A DNA stretch of 50,441 bases. Source: Candidatus Mediterraneibacter pullicola. GTDB lineage: Bacteria; Bacillota; Clostridia; Lachnospirales; Lachnospiraceae. Below are positions 28,455-37,628 of the stretch, piece after piece. Position 1 is the first letter of the stretch, and each line of letters opens with the position of its first letter. The stretch spans positions 1 through 50,441 of the forward strand of contig DXAK01000035.1 of NCBI GenBank assembly GCA_019117065.1, in the 5' to 3' direction. The notes below the pieces were generated by a model. It did no database searches. It had not been told where the DNA came from and saw only the letters and a list, made by a program, of their open reading frames with translations. The translations under genes were made by a program, and so were the position numbers.

Positions 28455-28522
28455 TGAAGAAGAACACTTTTTCATAAACTTTTTCCCCCTTTGAGCCACG
28501 TCCAACGTGGCTCATCCTTTTT
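28455..28522 (+). ncRNA. candidate small RNA
   Basis: From the promoter at 28421-28448, a transcript of about 68 bases would end at a hairpin GAGCCACG / CGTGGCTC (28493-28513, 5-base loop) followed by ATCC and TTTTT. No reading frame with a ribosome site lies inside it. The short gap between stem and T-run weakens the terminator, so this is a prediction only. Confidence 0.35.
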
Positions 28523-28533
28523 ATAAACAGAAA

Positions 28534-28560
28534 GCCGTGCATCCTGCAAAGGCACACGGC
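28534..28560 (-). terminator. likely terminator of the J-domain cluster
   Basis: Stem GCCGTG / CACGGC with an inner TGC/GCA pairing, followed on the minus strand by TTTCTGTTT. It lies 38 bases past the stop of the membrane-protein gene at 28599. Confidence 0.55.
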
Positions 28561-28598
28561 AAATACATTTTCCTGTTATCTTTCTGTTATACGTCCGC

Positions 28599-29132
28599 TT
28601 ATCTCATAATCCTCCCCCGCAGTTTTCCCCATACATGTCCCTGTGCATACTCATAGGCCCTGTCATATATGAAGAGAGCGATCTGACCTCCCACCAGCAC
28701 ACCGATCAAAAAGGCATCCGATATCGCCCGGCCAAAAAGCAGGTCCCGGAAAAGAAATACCGCTGGGATATAAACAATATTAAAAATCACATATTTGGAT
28801 ATCCAAAAAATCGCTTTGCGATTCTTATACTGAGGGCGCTTCTCCAGCCATCTCCACACAGCCTCGATCCCCCAGATATAGAATCCCATTGCTGTGAATG
28901 TGAACACATAAAACTTATTGGGCGCAGTGATAAATCCGAGCAGAACCGCTGCAATGTAAAATGCGGCTCCTGTCCGCAGTCCAAACTCCCAGATAATAAC
29001 CCCCACAAAAAAGGACGCCGCCGCGAGCAAAAATAACGTACTTGTCTCGATCACGCTCCCCAGAGCCATAAAAACAACGGTGAGTGCAAGCATCAGCCCG
29101 CCAAATGCCAGTGTCTTTGCTTTTACATGCAT
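28599..29132 (-). CDS. five- to six-span membrane protein, unrecognised
   Basis: A 177-aa polytopic membrane protein starting [20 protein letters not shown]. The hydrophobic pattern and length resemble small ECF S-component or YbaN-sized membrane proteins, but no diagnostic motif is recognised, so no function is given. The ATG at 29132 overlaps the last 10 bases of the J-domain gene, with GGGAGG about 14 bases upstream (somewhat far); an ATG 8 codons earlier has no ribosome site. Overlap shows translational coupling with the J-domain protein and the DUF5685-type gene. Confidence 0.75.
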   Translation of the reverse strand: MHVKAKTLAFGGLMLALTVVFMALGSVIETSTLFLLAAASFFVGVIIWEFGLRTGAAFYIAAVLLGFITAPNKFYVFTFTAMGFYIWGIEAVWRWLEKRPQYKNRKAIFWISKYVIFNIVYIPAVFLFRDLLFGRAISDAFLIGVLVGGQIALFIYDRAYEYAQGHVWGKLRGRIMR

Positions 29133-29776
29133 GAACAAAGATCGCCTCCCATACACTCGCAGAGCTGGTCTGCAATAAACAGATCACAGCACATATTTCC
29201 AGTTCCACACGAGGATCCTCCCATGCCGTAGCCACTTCCGTATGAACTGTTCTGATATCTTCTGCTGCTGAACTCCAGCTGATTTAAAAGCTGCCGGTAC
29301 TGCAAGTTATTTGGTTCCATATTGACTGCCTGTGCCGCATGGTCTCTGGCAAGTACATTATTGCCCATTCCCGCGTTTGCACAGCCACTTAGATAGTACC
29401 AAAGCGCAGATCTCTCCTGCACCTGATCCAGTGTATTGAGCGCCTCGCGGAAACGCCTGCTGTTGATATAATTTGCAGCCGCCTGAAGCCTAGGATCTAT
29501 CTGACCATTCTGATAGCTGCCATAGCTTGACGAACTTCCTGAACTTCCCGCTCCGCCGTAAGAATAACCACCTGAGCCGCCGGAAGATCTTTCGCGCATA
29601 ATCGTATCATACGCCTCCTGAACTTCCTTGAACTTTTCCTCCGCGAGATCGGCAAGCGGATTATCCACATTGGCATCCGGGTGATATTTCCTTGTCAGAT
29701 CCCTATATGCCTTCTTTATCTCATCATCCGACGCACTCGGAGACACTCCAAGTACCTCATATGGGTTTTTCGTCAT
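29123..29776 (-). CDS. J-domain protein with cysteine-rich tail
   Basis: A 217-aa DnaJ-like co-chaperone. Residues 1-70 are a J-domain ([23 protein letters not shown] in RKYHPDAN) that should stimulate a Hsp70. Then follow a Gly/Ser/Tyr-rich linker (about 63-90), a TPR-like helical region (about 95-170: [38 protein letters not shown]) and a tail with eight cysteines in the last 30 residues. It lacks the DnaJ zinc finger and C-terminal domains, so it is not DnaJ itself. GAGGA lies 8 bases before the ATG, inside the end of the DUF5685-type gene, which it overlaps by 20 bases. Confidence 0.9.
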   Translation of the reverse strand: MTKNPYEVLGVSPSASDDEIKKAYRDLTRKYHPDANVDNPLADLAEEKFKEVQEAYDTIMRERSSGGSGGYSYGGAGSSGSSSSYGSYQNGQIDPRLQAAANYINSRRFREALNTLDQVQERSALWYYLSGCANAGMGNNVLARDHAAQAVNMEPNNLQYRQLLNQLEFSSRRYQNSSYGSGYGMGGSSCGTGNMCCDLFIADQLCECMGGDLCSCM

Positions 29777-30608
29777 TTTTCTGATCCTCGCTTTTCTTCA
29801 TCTGTATCCTATTATAACGATTCCAGACTCCATCATACAATATATTCCGTAAAATGTCTACATCCACAAGGCATGGCAGACGTTCAAATGACGCTGTGCT
29901 CTCTGCAATCATCATGCACAGAATGTCCTTAACACGTTCTTCATACCCATCCTGAAGAAATACTTCCCGGAGTGGATTATACCTTCCTTTTTCCAGATTT
30001 TCTGGAAGATCCTCATAAGCATCCATAATATAAATGAATTTTCCCATAAAGAATCCCATCCGTCGCAGTTCTCTTTCCCAGACATCCTCGCGATAAACAA
30101 ACAGCTCTTCCATCAGCCGTCCGAAGCACCCTGCCGTCCTGTCAATGTCTGTGCTCCCTTCTTCTTCACACCGGGCAAGCTCTTTAAGTGAAGAACGGAT
30201 CGCCCTGCTCTGCCTCGGATAAGACTCGATAATACGCCGTGCCTTCCCCCGTACAATATTCTTTGTCAGAAGACTGCCCACCTTCCTCTCATCCCGCCAG
30301 TCGTCTTCCATATGGTAATACGCTAACAAAACATTCATCGCCGCCGCGTAGGATGTGATCTCATTCCGGAGCATAAGCTGTTTCTTTGCAGGATGCACTT
30401 TACAGCGATGCTGCTCCTGCTCTGCCACATTTTCATACAAAGAGGAGAGCAGGATAATAGCAAACGTCATATCATAGGTCAGCGTCATCTGCCCGATAAA
30501 GCCATACTCCTCTTTCAACACACGGCACAATCCGCAATAATATGCTTTATATTTTTTCAGATCCTTTACTTTCAATTCTGGTTCATGAATCGTCACATAG
30601 CCAAACAT
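29757..30608 (-). CDS. DUF5685-family protein, isoprenoid-synthase-like
   Basis: A 283-aa soluble, helix-rich protein starting [20 protein letters not shown] with a YYCGLCRVL motif near residue 23, matching the DUF5685 family as I know it. Two aspartate motifs of DxxxD type are visible, DDWRD near residue 101 and DAYED near residue 195, the latter followed by [12 protein letters not shown]. Their order and surroundings resemble head-to-head prenyl synthases (squalene/phytoene synthase), so a related fold is inferred; the activity is unknown. It is the first gene of a three-gene overlapping cluster with the J-domain and membrane proteins. Confidence 0.8.
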   Translation of the reverse strand: MFGYVTIHEPELKVKDLKKYKAYYCGLCRVLKEEYGFIGQMTLTYDMTFAIILLSSLYENVAEQEQHRCKVHPAKKQLMLRNEITSYAAAMNVLLAYYHMEDDWRDERKVGSLLTKNIVRGKARRIIESYPRQSRAIRSSLKELARCEEEGSTDIDRTAGCFGRLMEELFVYREDVWERELRRMGFFMGKFIYIMDAYEDLPENLEKGRYNPLREVFLQDGYEERVKDILCMMIAESTASFERLPCLVDVDILRNILYDGVWNRYNRIQMKKSEDQKNDEKPI

Positions 30609-30734
30609 ATCTCATCTCTTTCCCCGGATCATCATGATTTTTCTCAAAATAAACACACGGTCATTTTACCACACAGACAGGCCGGTTGTGCACTATATTC
30701 ATGAATTTTTCATAAAATCTTCTAAAGGACTAAA

Positions 30735-30763
30735 TTGACAATTCCCACTCAACTTTTTATACT
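30735..30763 (+). promoter_or_regulatory. promoter of bioY
   Basis: TTGACA, 17-base spacer, TATACT, about 75 bases before the bioY ribosome site. No BirA-type palindrome is visible around it. Confidence 0.8.
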
Positions 30764-30846
30764 ATGCAGGAGACTTTTGCTAACACTCTGATCCTGCGGA
30801 AGCATCATTCAGGCTATATCACATTTTCAAAAAAGGAGACTGCATT

Positions 30847-31401
30847 ATGACAGAAAACAAGGTAACTACCCATACAAAACAGATTACTCTCATCGGACTT
30901 ATGACTGCGGTCGTCTGTATTCTAGGACCTTTGAGCATCCCGCTCCCCATAAGCCCTGTTCCGATCTCTTTCACCAACTTAGCCATTTTTCTTGCAGTCT
31001 ATCTGCTGGATCTGAAAGGAGGCACAGTCTGTCTCCTTGTATATCTTGCTCTTGGCGCTGCAGGACTCCCCATATTTTCCGGCTTTAGCGGTGGTCTTGG
31101 AAAACTGGCGGGCCCCACTGGCGGATATCTGATCGGTTTTATTTTCCTTGCGCTGATTCAAGGTTTCCTGATGAATCGTTTCCCCGGGAAAAATACTGCT
31201 GCCATCGCCGGAATGTTACTTGGTATGGTTGTATGCTACTTCTTCGGAACTGTGTGGCTCGCATGGCAGATGAATCTTTCCTTTACGTCCGCCCTTTTTC
31301 TAGGCGTAGTACCTTATCTGCCGGGAGATGCCGTCAAGATCCTTGCAGTGGCGCTGACGGGTCCAAAGCTAAAAGCAGCGATAAAGCGGGCGGAAGTATA
31401 G
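30847..31401 (+). CDS. bioY: biotin ECF transporter S-component BioY
   Basis: Membrane biotin-binding subunit used with a shared ECF energising module or alone. The 184-aa protein has six hydrophobic segments and the family motifs: PLPISPVPISFTNLAIFLA near residue 32, the GAAGLPIFSGFSGGLGKLAGP stretch near residue 70 ending GPTGGYLIGF, and YLPGDAVKI near residue 157. AAGGAG lies 8 bases before the ATG. It is a single-gene unit with its own promoter and a shared convergent terminator; no biotin synthesis genes are nearby, which suggests salvage. Confidence 0.96.
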   Translation: MTENKVTTHTKQITLIGLMTAVVCILGPLSIPLPISPVPISFTNLAIFLAVYLLDLKGGTVCLLVYLALGAAGLPIFSGFSGGLGKLAGPTGGYLIGFIFLALIQGFLMNRFPGKNTAAIAGMLLGMVVCYFFGTVWLAWQMNLSFTSALFLGVVPYLPGDAVKILAVALTGPKLKAAIKRAEV

Positions 31402-31449
31402 ATAAAAATAATTCTTTCACATAGCCGAAAATGGAATTTCTCTAAAACA

Positions 31450-31485
31450 GCCGAAGCAGGGAATAACCACACTCCCTACTTCGGC
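31450..31485. terminator. bidirectional terminator between bioY and the ABC permease gene
   Basis: Stem GCCGAAGCAGGGA pairing with TCCCTACTTCGGC (one internal mismatch) around a 10-base loop. TTTT runs occur on both sides, so it can end both convergent transcripts. Confidence 0.85.
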
Positions 31486-31508
31486 CATTTTAACATTCCT
31501 ATCCACGG

Positions 31509-33656
31509 CTACTCTGTTACATAACCGTAAAAAGTATATCCATCCTTAAACTGTACTTCCGCATACATCGACGTCCCATTATCCCCCAGTATACCACTGT
31601 TCATCGCCTTCAGACGGTCCGCTATAATGCGGATATCCTCCTGTGACCGGATCATCAGCTCATCGTCCATATCTGGATAAGACATATATTGAGCATCATC
31701 GGAAAGTTCCGGCAATATCGTATCCAGTATTCCACTCTCTACAGCTGCATCCGGCAGATAGATCACGATGGATTCTACTTCTTCCGGGTCGATCCCTCTG
31801 CGGAGTGTATACCCGGATTCTTCCAGATATGCCAGCGTATGCTCAAACCCTTCATATATATATTGGCTTCCTAATGTAATTCCCTCCTGCTCTGTTCCGC
31901 CCGTGTATGCCACATCTGAAACTGCCGCTGCGGGCATGCCGTTTATACTCATTCCAGCATAGGAATCCTTCACGCTGATCCACATCTCGGCGATAGGCGC
32001 AGCATCCGCCAGTGTGCGGATATCTGTTTCCATCAGATCCTTTTTATACGCCTCAAAGAATGCGTCTTTTTCTTCTTTAAACTCTGCTTCCTCTGAGTTT
32101 CCATAGGAATCTTTCACCGATATGGACAGAAGACTGTCTTCCTCTATGGCAAATACGGGGAAGAACAGCTCCTGCCTGTACTCATCGTCCTTACAGAGCT
32201 CTTCCAGAACTGAGAGAAGATGTTCCCGGTTCACGCAGTAATCTCTTACTACCTTTCTTCCGCTTTTCAGCTTATAGCAGAAGGTAGCACCGATATAATC
32301 TTCGGAATCAAATCCTTCCACTTCTCCACTGTGCATGTTCTGTACGTTGATCCCGTTTTTGAAATTTTCTATTCCTTCTTTGGCGAGCAGGTAAACCGAA
32401 GCGGTATTGTCCGTAAATGCACCGTACGCACGCAGTTCCTCATATTCATCACTAAGTGACGCGGGATAGTCATAATACCCGGAGAAAGAATCCGTCCGCA
32501 CACTCATGCTCTCCACTTTCTCCTCAGCCGGAATGTATGTGTCATATCCAAGCAGGTCGAACCGGAAAACACACAGTACCGCGAATACCGCGCCAGTACA
32601 GATCAGCGAAGATCTCCATCCTTTAAGCAGCATCTTCAGATCCTGATGATAGATAAACTCAACCACCGCGCAAAGGAGCACAACCATCAAAAAGCAGAGG
32701 ACAAACAGCCATTTCGTCCCATTGGCTCCCATAAACTGATTGATAAATATCCCACAAAACAGTGCCGCCGGGATACATATCAGCACCTTGAACACCGGCG
32801 CCGTACCAGAAAACGAAAGCGCCCGTCCCGCCGCCTCGGCAGGATAGACCCTGTACAGAAGCACCGCCCCTGTAAAGAGAATAATGATCACAAGAACAAT
32901 GAAAATCATACTCGCCGGGCTGACTGTATCACTGACCGTCTGTCTAATCGCGTTATAAAATATTCCCGCAGGAGAGGCGTATTCCATGAGCCAGTCCGAA
33001 AGTGAACTGACTGCCGCCGTGTAGGTTTTAAAAAAGATTGATTTCAGCATTGGCACCATGGCAAACAAAAGTGTCGGATATACTGCGATTACAAGGGCTG
33101 CAAGGATTCCTGTGACAGTCTGCCCGGTCAGAACTGCCGCCAAGATACAGGTATTGTAAATCACGAGAAATGCGAGGATCCCTCCCCCAGCCGCCACGGC
33201 CATGTTTCCAAAAACCTCCGGCGTCATGATATGGTAGGCAACACCGGCGAGAACCGTCAGTACACAGCCTGCTGTATAAGGGATCACAAAAATGATAAGC
33301 CCCGAGAAATACCGGATGACGAACCACTGTCCTCTTTTTAGCGGAAGGGAGTGATAAAAGTCCGATCTTTCCCTCGAATGGATATAGGCGTAGCCTGTCA
33401 GGGCGGCAAGGGCGCCGAGCACAACGATGGCGTACGCGACGTATGTGACACTGTATCCGTTTACCATCATCGGCATCACATCCTGTATATACTCTGTCCA
33501 AACGGCCGGATTATCCCCGCCCAGATAGCTATCCATGTAGAGCATGGCATATACCGGCATACCGAGAAAAAGAACCATTCCCGTCAGGGCGGCAAGCCAG
33601 CCTCTATGCCGGATATCTTCCCGGATCAGCTTAATATAAGAAATCTTTGATGTCAT
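31509..33656 (-). CDS. ABC transporter permease with large extracytoplasmic domain
   Basis: A 715-aa membrane protein. The N-terminal half (about residues 1-385) holds a YtrC/ABC-2-like permease with around eight to ten hydrophobic segments, including the conserved RERSDFYHSLPLKRGQ loop near residue 95. The C-terminal part (about 405-715) is an acidic soluble domain rich in Tyr, Ser and Asp that should lie outside. The ATG at 33656 has GGAGGTG 8 bases before it, inside the last codons of the ATPase gene, which it overlaps by 26 bases. It is the third gene of a GntR-ATPase-permease operon; the cargo is unknown, and cell-envelope stress or peptide export is the usual theme. Confidence 0.88.
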   Translation of the reverse strand: MTSKISYIKLIREDIRHRGWLAALTGMVLFLGMPVYAMLYMDSYLGGDNPAVWTEYIQDVMPMMVNGYSVTYVAYAIVVLGALAALTGYAYIHSRERSDFYHSLPLKRGQWFVIRYFSGLIIFVIPYTAGCVLTVLAGVAYHIMTPEVFGNMAVAAGGGILAFLVIYNTCILAAVLTGQTVTGILAALVIAVYPTLLFAMVPMLKSIFFKTYTAAVSSLSDWLMEYASPAGIFYNAIRQTVSDTVSPASMIFIVLVIIILFTGAVLLYRVYPAEAAGRALSFSGTAPVFKVLICIPAALFCGIFINQFMGANGTKWLFVLCFLMVVLLCAVVEFIYHQDLKMLLKGWRSSLICTGAVFAVLCVFRFDLLGYDTYIPAEEKVESMSVRTDSFSGYYDYPASLSDEYEELRAYGAFTDNTASVYLLAKEGIENFKNGINVQNMHSGEVEGFDSEDYIGATFCYKLKSGRKVVRDYCVNREHLLSVLEELCKDDEYRQELFFPVFAIEEDSLLSISVKDSYGNSEEAEFKEEKDAFFEAYKKDLMETDIRTLADAAPIAEMWISVKDSYAGMSINGMPAAAVSDVAYTGGTEQEGITLGSQYIYEGFEHTLAYLEESGYTLRRGIDPEEVESIVIYLPDAAVESGILDTILPELSDDAQYMSYPDMDDELMIRSQEDIRIIADRLKAMNSGILGDNGTSMYAEVQFKDGYTFYGYVTE

Positions 33657-34533
33657 AACCTGCCACCTCCGTTTCACTGATAAATATTTCCTCCAAAGTA
33701 AGAGGAAGAGCCTCCGCGAATAGAGGATCCTGCTTCTGAGCAAGCTCCAGCACTTCTCCACGCTCTCCCCGTACAGTCAGCGTCAGCACCGAGCCGGAGC
33801 GCTCCATCTTCAGAACGTTCAGTGACCGGATCAACTCCTGCTCTTTGTAAATGTCTGAGAACACACACTGCAGCTTACACGTATTGCATTTGATCTGATC
33901 CATCTCCTGCGTTAGGAGAAGTTTTCCGTTGTGCAGAAACCCTACGCTGTCGCAGATATCCTCCAGCTCCCTCAGATTGTGGGAGGAAATTACCGGGGTA
34001 AAATCCCGGTTCATGATCTCCGCCGCAAACAAACTTTTTACCGCTTGCCTCACCACGGGGTCCAGACCGTCAAAAGTCTCATCGCAAAGCAGGTATTTTG
34101 TCTTGGCGCACAGTCCTAGGAGGATGGATATCTGCTTTTTCATCCCTTTTGAGAAGGAATTGATCTTCCGCTTTTCATCTAGATTGAATTTCTTCACCAG
34201 ACTGTCGAACATCTTTCTGTCAAATTCCGGGTAAACCAGCATAAAATAGTCTCTCATCGCCCGGATGTCCGCATTGGGGAAATAGTAAGGCGTATCTGAC
34301 AGAAAACATATCTTTTCCTTCGCCCCGGGATTCTCAAACACGGGTTCTCCGTCTAAGATCACTTCCCCCTCATCCGGCCTGAGGATGCCACTAATCATAC
34401 GAAGCAGGGTACTCTTACCCGCGCCATTTGACCCGGCAAGCCCAAAGATCATCCCCTCCTGAATAGAAGCAGTAATGTGATCCACGGCATGGATGTCACG
34501 AAAATGTTTGTCAATATTATTCAGCTCTATCAT
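33631..34533 (-). CDS. ABC transporter ATP-binding protein (YtrB-like)
   Basis: A 300-aa ATPase that powers the adjacent permease. Walker A is GSNGAGKST near residue 38, the signature is FSKGMKKQ, Walker B is YLLCDETFDGLDP (note Cys-Asp-Glu), and the switch histidine is in ISSHNLRE. The ATG at 34533 is chosen because AAGGAGG lies 7 bases before it; an ATG 10 codons upstream lies deep in the GntR gene. It overlaps the GntR gene by 17 bases, showing tight coupling. Confidence 0.95.
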   Translation of the reverse strand: MIELNNIDKHFRDIHAVDHITASIQEGMIFGLAGSNGAGKSTLLRMISGILRPDEGEVILDGEPVFENPGAKEKICFLSDTPYYFPNADIRAMRDYFMLVYPEFDRKMFDSLVKKFNLDEKRKINSFSKGMKKQISILLGLCAKTKYLLCDETFDGLDPVVRQAVKSLFAAEIMNRDFTPVISSHNLRELEDICDSVGFLHNGKLLLTQEMDQIKCNTCKLQCVFSDIYKEQELIRSLNVLKMERSGSVLTLTVRGERGEVLELAQKQDPLFAEALPLTLEEIFISETEVAGYDIKDFLY

Positions 34534-34903
34534 GCGGACCCTCCTTTTTGTAAATACAGTCAATGACCTGAATGTACTCTTCCCTTCCGATACCTAGTTC
34601 TTTTCCGCTTACGGCAAGCCGTTTGATCTCTTCTAACAGAGAATCTTTCTTCTGCTGTACGAGCTTGGAACTGTCTGATACGAAGTTACCTTTTCCTTTC
34701 ACCGGATAGATGTATCCTTGCTGCTCCAGCAGGGAATACGCCTTCTGTATGGTGTTTGGATTGATGGATAGTTCAACCGCGAGAGTCCGTACAGACGGCA
34801 TCTGTGTGCCTGGCCGCAGCACTCCTCTTAAAATGAGCATCTGAAACCGCCGCATGATCTGTTCGTAAAGCGGCAGCTTGCTCTGATAGTCAATCGTTAT
34901 CAT
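34517..34903 (-). CDS. GntR-family regulator, YtrA subfamily
   Basis: A 128-aa repressor-type protein: an N-terminal winged helix (YQSKLPLYEQIMRRFQMLIL, then MPSVRTLAVELSINPNTIQKAY) and a short helical C-terminal tail of about 45 residues, the YtrA layout. The ATG at 34903 has AGAGGG 6 bases before it. It heads the operon for an ABC exporter, and an inverted repeat overlaps its own promoter region, so autorepression relieved by an envelope or ligand signal is likely by analogy. Confidence 0.93.
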   Translation of the reverse strand: MITIDYQSKLPLYEQIMRRFQMLILRGVLRPGTQMPSVRTLAVELSINPNTIQKAYSLLEQQGYIYPVKGKGNFVSDSSKLVQQKKDSLLEEIKRLAVSGKELGIGREEYIQVIDCIYKKEGPHDRAE

Positions 34904-34926
34904 ACGATCCCTCTTCCCTGAACACA

Positions 34927-34990
34927 AGTGTACTATGTGTATTATTTCATATGGTACACTAAATATATCACAGCGATAACGGAAAGTCAA
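34927..34990 (-). promoter_or_regulatory. promoter and operator of the GntR-ABC operon
   Basis: On the minus strand TTGACT (34990-34985), 17 bases, TATATT (34967-34962), then an inverted repeat AGTGTAC-N20-GTACACT (34960-34954 and 34933-34927) covering the start site. GTGTAC/GTACAC arms are typical of YtrA-type GntR operators. Confidence 0.75.
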
Positions 34991-35010
34991 CGGACTTATG
35001 CAATAAATAC

Positions 35011-35039
35011 TTGTATATGTTTCTTTTTAATGCTATGAT
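35011..35039 (+). promoter_or_regulatory. promoter of the folate operon
   Basis: TTGTAT, 17 bases, TATGAT. The leader to folC is about 90 bases and contains two potential stems: CAGCC with GGCTG (about 35050-35095) and ATGCCTG with CAGGCAT (about 35096-35119) just before the AAAGGA ribosome site. Confidence 0.6.
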
Positions 35040-35136
35040 ATCTCTGTTCAGCCAGAACAGCCTTCCTAAGAAAATATCTGGGCTGCAGACGGCAGATGCC
35101 TGTCTTTTATGTCAGGCATAGAAAGGAACTAAAAGC

Positions 35137-36519
35137 ATGACCTATAAAGAAGCAAGGGTATATTTGGACGACATGTCCAAATACGGAAGTGTACTTGGCT
35201 TAGATACGATTCGAGGTCTGCTGCGTGAACTCGGCAATCCACAGGAGAGCCTTCGGTTCATACACATCGCAGGAACAAACGGAAAAGGCTCTGTGCTTGC
35301 ATACACTTCTTCTATCTTAAGTGAAGCAGGATACAGAACCGGGCGGTATGTATCACCGACAGTCATCTCCTATCTGGAACGGATACAGGTTGACGGTATG
35401 TGGATATCGGAAGAAATGTTCGCGCAGATGACATCGCAGGTAAGAGATGCTATCGCCCGCTTAGAGGAAGCCAAAGAACCGCTTCCCACAGTCTTTGAGG
35501 CTGAGACGGCGATAGCCTTTTTATATTTTAAGGAAACGCATTGCGACTTTGTCGTACTTGAAGCCGGACTTGGGGGCGCGCTGGATGCGACAAATATTAT
35601 AGAAAATACTGTCTGCGCGGTCTTTTCCCCGATCAGCCGGGATCATCTCGGCGTGATCGGCAATACGCTCGAAGAGATCGGTGAGAATAAAGCAGGGATT
35701 ATCAAACCCGGATGCGCCGTTATTTCATCAGGGCAATCCCCTTCTATAACAGAAATACTAAAAACACATGCTTCCCAAAACGGATGCCCGTTTATTCAGG
35801 CAGACCCCGGACAGATCAAAATACATCGGGAAGATTACCGGGGAATGGAACTCTCTTATAAAGGATACCGCCATCTAAAAACCTCTCTGCCAGGGAGATA
35901 CCAGACCGATAACCTGTGCACCGCCCTCGAGGTTGTCCACTGGCTTCAGGGAAATGGTTATCCCGTCAGCGAGGAATCGGTGAGAACAGGCACGGCGCGT
36001 GCTTTCTGGCCGGGAAGATTTACCTGTATCGGAGAATCTCCCGTCTTCATCCTTGACGGAGCACACAATGAAGCCGCGGCTCTTAAGCTCCGGGAGACTG
36101 TTGAGACCTATTTCCCCGGAAGAAAACTCATCTTTATTATGGGGGTATTCCGGGATAAAGAATATGATAAAATCGCAAAGATCATGTGTCCGCTTGCTTC
36201 TTCCGTCTACACGGTGGAACTTCCGGATAAAAAGCGGGGCCTCCCAGCCAGGGAACTCGCGGAAACGGTGAAAAAGTACTGTCCGGGCACGGTTGCTTCC
36301 TCTGACGGAAATAACAGCATATTGCAGGCAGTAACACAAGCGCTGTCCGAAGCAGAGGATGAGGATATAATTCTCGCCTTTGGCTCCCTGTCCTATCTCA
36401 AGCAGACAGAAGAAGCATACACCCGTCTGCGGCAGGCAAAAGAAACAGCAACGCACCTGCGGCAAAGAGAAAGAGCAGGCGTACTTCATGCCGGCAGTGC
36501 AAGTACATCAGAGAAATAA
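35137..36519 (+). CDS. folC: bifunctional dihydrofolate/folylpolyglutamate synthase
   Basis: Mur-ligase-family enzyme that adds glutamate to dihydropteroate and/or folates using ATP. The 460-aa protein has the P-loop [20 protein letters not shown] near residue 42, the FPGS signature with [13 protein letters not shown], the [19 protein letters not shown] segment and the C-terminal domain with [15 protein letters not shown]. It has a basic/polar tail of about 35 residues past the usual end ([17 protein letters not shown]). It is the first gene of folC-folE-HD-folP-folBK, all tightly spaced, which supports a role in de novo folate synthesis. Confidence 0.95.
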   Translation: MTYKEARVYLDDMSKYGSVLGLDTIRGLLRELGNPQESLRFIHIAGTNGKGSVLAYTSSILSEAGYRTGRYVSPTVISYLERIQVDGMWISEEMFAQMTSQVRDAIARLEEAKEPLPTVFEAETAIAFLYFKETHCDFVVLEAGLGGALDATNIIENTVCAVFSPISRDHLGVIGNTLEEIGENKAGIIKPGCAVISSGQSPSITEILKTHASQNGCPFIQADPGQIKIHREDYRGMELSYKGYRHLKTSLPGRYQTDNLCTALEVVHWLQGNGYPVSEESVRTGTARAFWPGRFTCIGESPVFILDGAHNEAAALKLRETVETYFPGRKLIFIMGVFRDKEYDKIAKIMCPLASSVYTVELPDKKRGLPARELAETVKKYCPGTVASSDGNNSILQAVTQALSEAEDEDIILAFGSLSYLKQTEEAYTRLRQAKETATHLRQRERAGVLHAGSASTSEK

Positions 36520-36533
36520 GGGAGGAAACTTTT

Positions 36534-37091
36534 ATGATAGATCAGGAAAAAATAGAGCAGGCAGTACGCCTCATGCTCGAAGGCATCGGTGAAGATGTCT
36601 CCCGGGAGGGCCTTAAGGACACGCCCGCACGCATTGCCCGTATGTGCGGGGAACTGTACAGCGGAATGGGCGAAGATGTGAAAGAACACCTGTCCCGCAC
36701 ATTTTCCGTGGACACGAGCGAGATGGTAATCGAAAAGGATATCACTTTCTATTCCATGTGTGAGCACCACATTCTTCCTTTCTACGGGAAAGCACATATT
36801 GCCTATATCCCAGACGGAAAGGTCGTAGGCTTAAGCAAACTTGCGCGCACGGTGGAAGTCTTTTCCAGACGGCTTCAGGTTCAGGAACAACTCACCGGAC
36901 AGATCGCAGACGCTCTGATGGAATATATGAAACCAAAGGGAGCACTCGTGATGCTGGAAGCAGCGCACATGTGCATGACCATGCGAGGCATCAAGAAACC
37001 GGGCAGCCAAACCGTAACCATCGCAAAACGAGGTTTGTTTGAAACCGATCCCTCGCTGGAAGAAAGATTTTTCCGGATGATGGCGCGCTGA
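36534..37091 (+). CDS. folE: GTP cyclohydrolase I
   Basis: Converts GTP to 7,8-dihydroneopterin triphosphate, the first step of pterin synthesis. The 185-aa protein has all signature elements: [20 protein letters not shown] with zinc ligands Cys and His near residue 77, the [19 protein letters not shown] stretch, QIADAL and [17 protein letters not shown] with the second zinc Cys. GGGAGGA precedes the ATG. It lies 14 bases after folC. Confidence 0.98.
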   Translation: MIDQEKIEQAVRLMLEGIGEDVSREGLKDTPARIARMCGELYSGMGEDVKEHLSRTFSVDTSEMVIEKDITFYSMCEHHILPFYGKAHIAYIPDGKVVGLSKLARTVEVFSRRLQVQEQLTGQIADALMEYMKPKGALVMLEAAHMCMTMRGIKKPGSQTVTIAKRGLFETDPSLEERFFRMMAR

Positions 37092-37136
37092 CCTCAGCTA
37101 AGGACACAGACACACAGAAGAACAGGAGCATACAGC

Positions 37137-37628
37137 ATGAAACGGGTAAACGCAATCATCACACACCCTGTATATCAGGCATATTATAAGCGACTGGAAG
37201 AGCTGGAACAGAACCGCCCTTTCTGCCGTCATCAGATGACACACCTTATGGACGTGGCGCGGATCGCCTATATCCGCTCCCTCGAAAGGGGGCTTCCTCT
37301 GGACAAGGAAGTGATTTACGCGGCGGCAGTCCTGCACGACATCGGCAAATCTCTTCAATATGAAAAGAAAATCCCCCATGAAATCGCGAGTGTGGAGATT
37401 GCGGAAAAGATATTGTGCAGCCTTCCCCCGAAGGTCGTATTTTCCGCAGAGGAAATACGCGTGATCCTCACCGCTGTCCGGGGACACCGTATGCTGCGGG
37501 AGGATGCGGAGCCTTTAGAGCAGCTTCTCTATGAGAGCGACAAAGCGTCAAGGATGTGCTTTTCATGTCCCACAGAGGCAGATTGTAACTGGAGCAGGGA
37601 AAAGAAAAACATGGAGATAATGATATGA
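37137..37628 (+). CDS. HD-domain phosphohydrolase of the folate operon
   Basis: A 163-aa metal-dependent HD hydrolase: FCRHQMTHLMDVARIAY (first His), AAVLHDIGKSLQYE (HD pair), a downstream His (KKIPHEIASVEIA) and a late acidic residue (LLYESDKASRMC). The C-terminus has CFSCPTEADC, spacing CX2CX5C, perhaps a small metal site. It sits between folE and folP and overlaps folP (ATGA). No Nudix-type dihydroneopterin triphosphatase is in the operon, so this protein is a natural candidate for removing phosphates from dihydroneopterin phosphate. That role is an inference from position. Confidence 0.88.
   Translation: MKRVNAIITHPVYQAYYKRLEELEQNRPFCRHQMTHLMDVARIAYIRSLERGLPLDKEVIYAAAVLHDIGKSLQYEKKIPHEIASVEIAEKILCSLPPKVVFSAEEIRVILTAVRGHRMLREDAEPLEQLLYESDKASRMCFSCPTEADCNWSREKKNMEIMI

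Noticed and set aside
30609-30846. BirA (biotin repressor) operator before bioY
   Set aside because: No TTGTTAAC-type inverted arms with the expected spacing were found near the promoter.
35040-35136. THF riboswitch upstream of folC
   Set aside because: The conserved THF-I core blocks are not present; only generic stems are seen.
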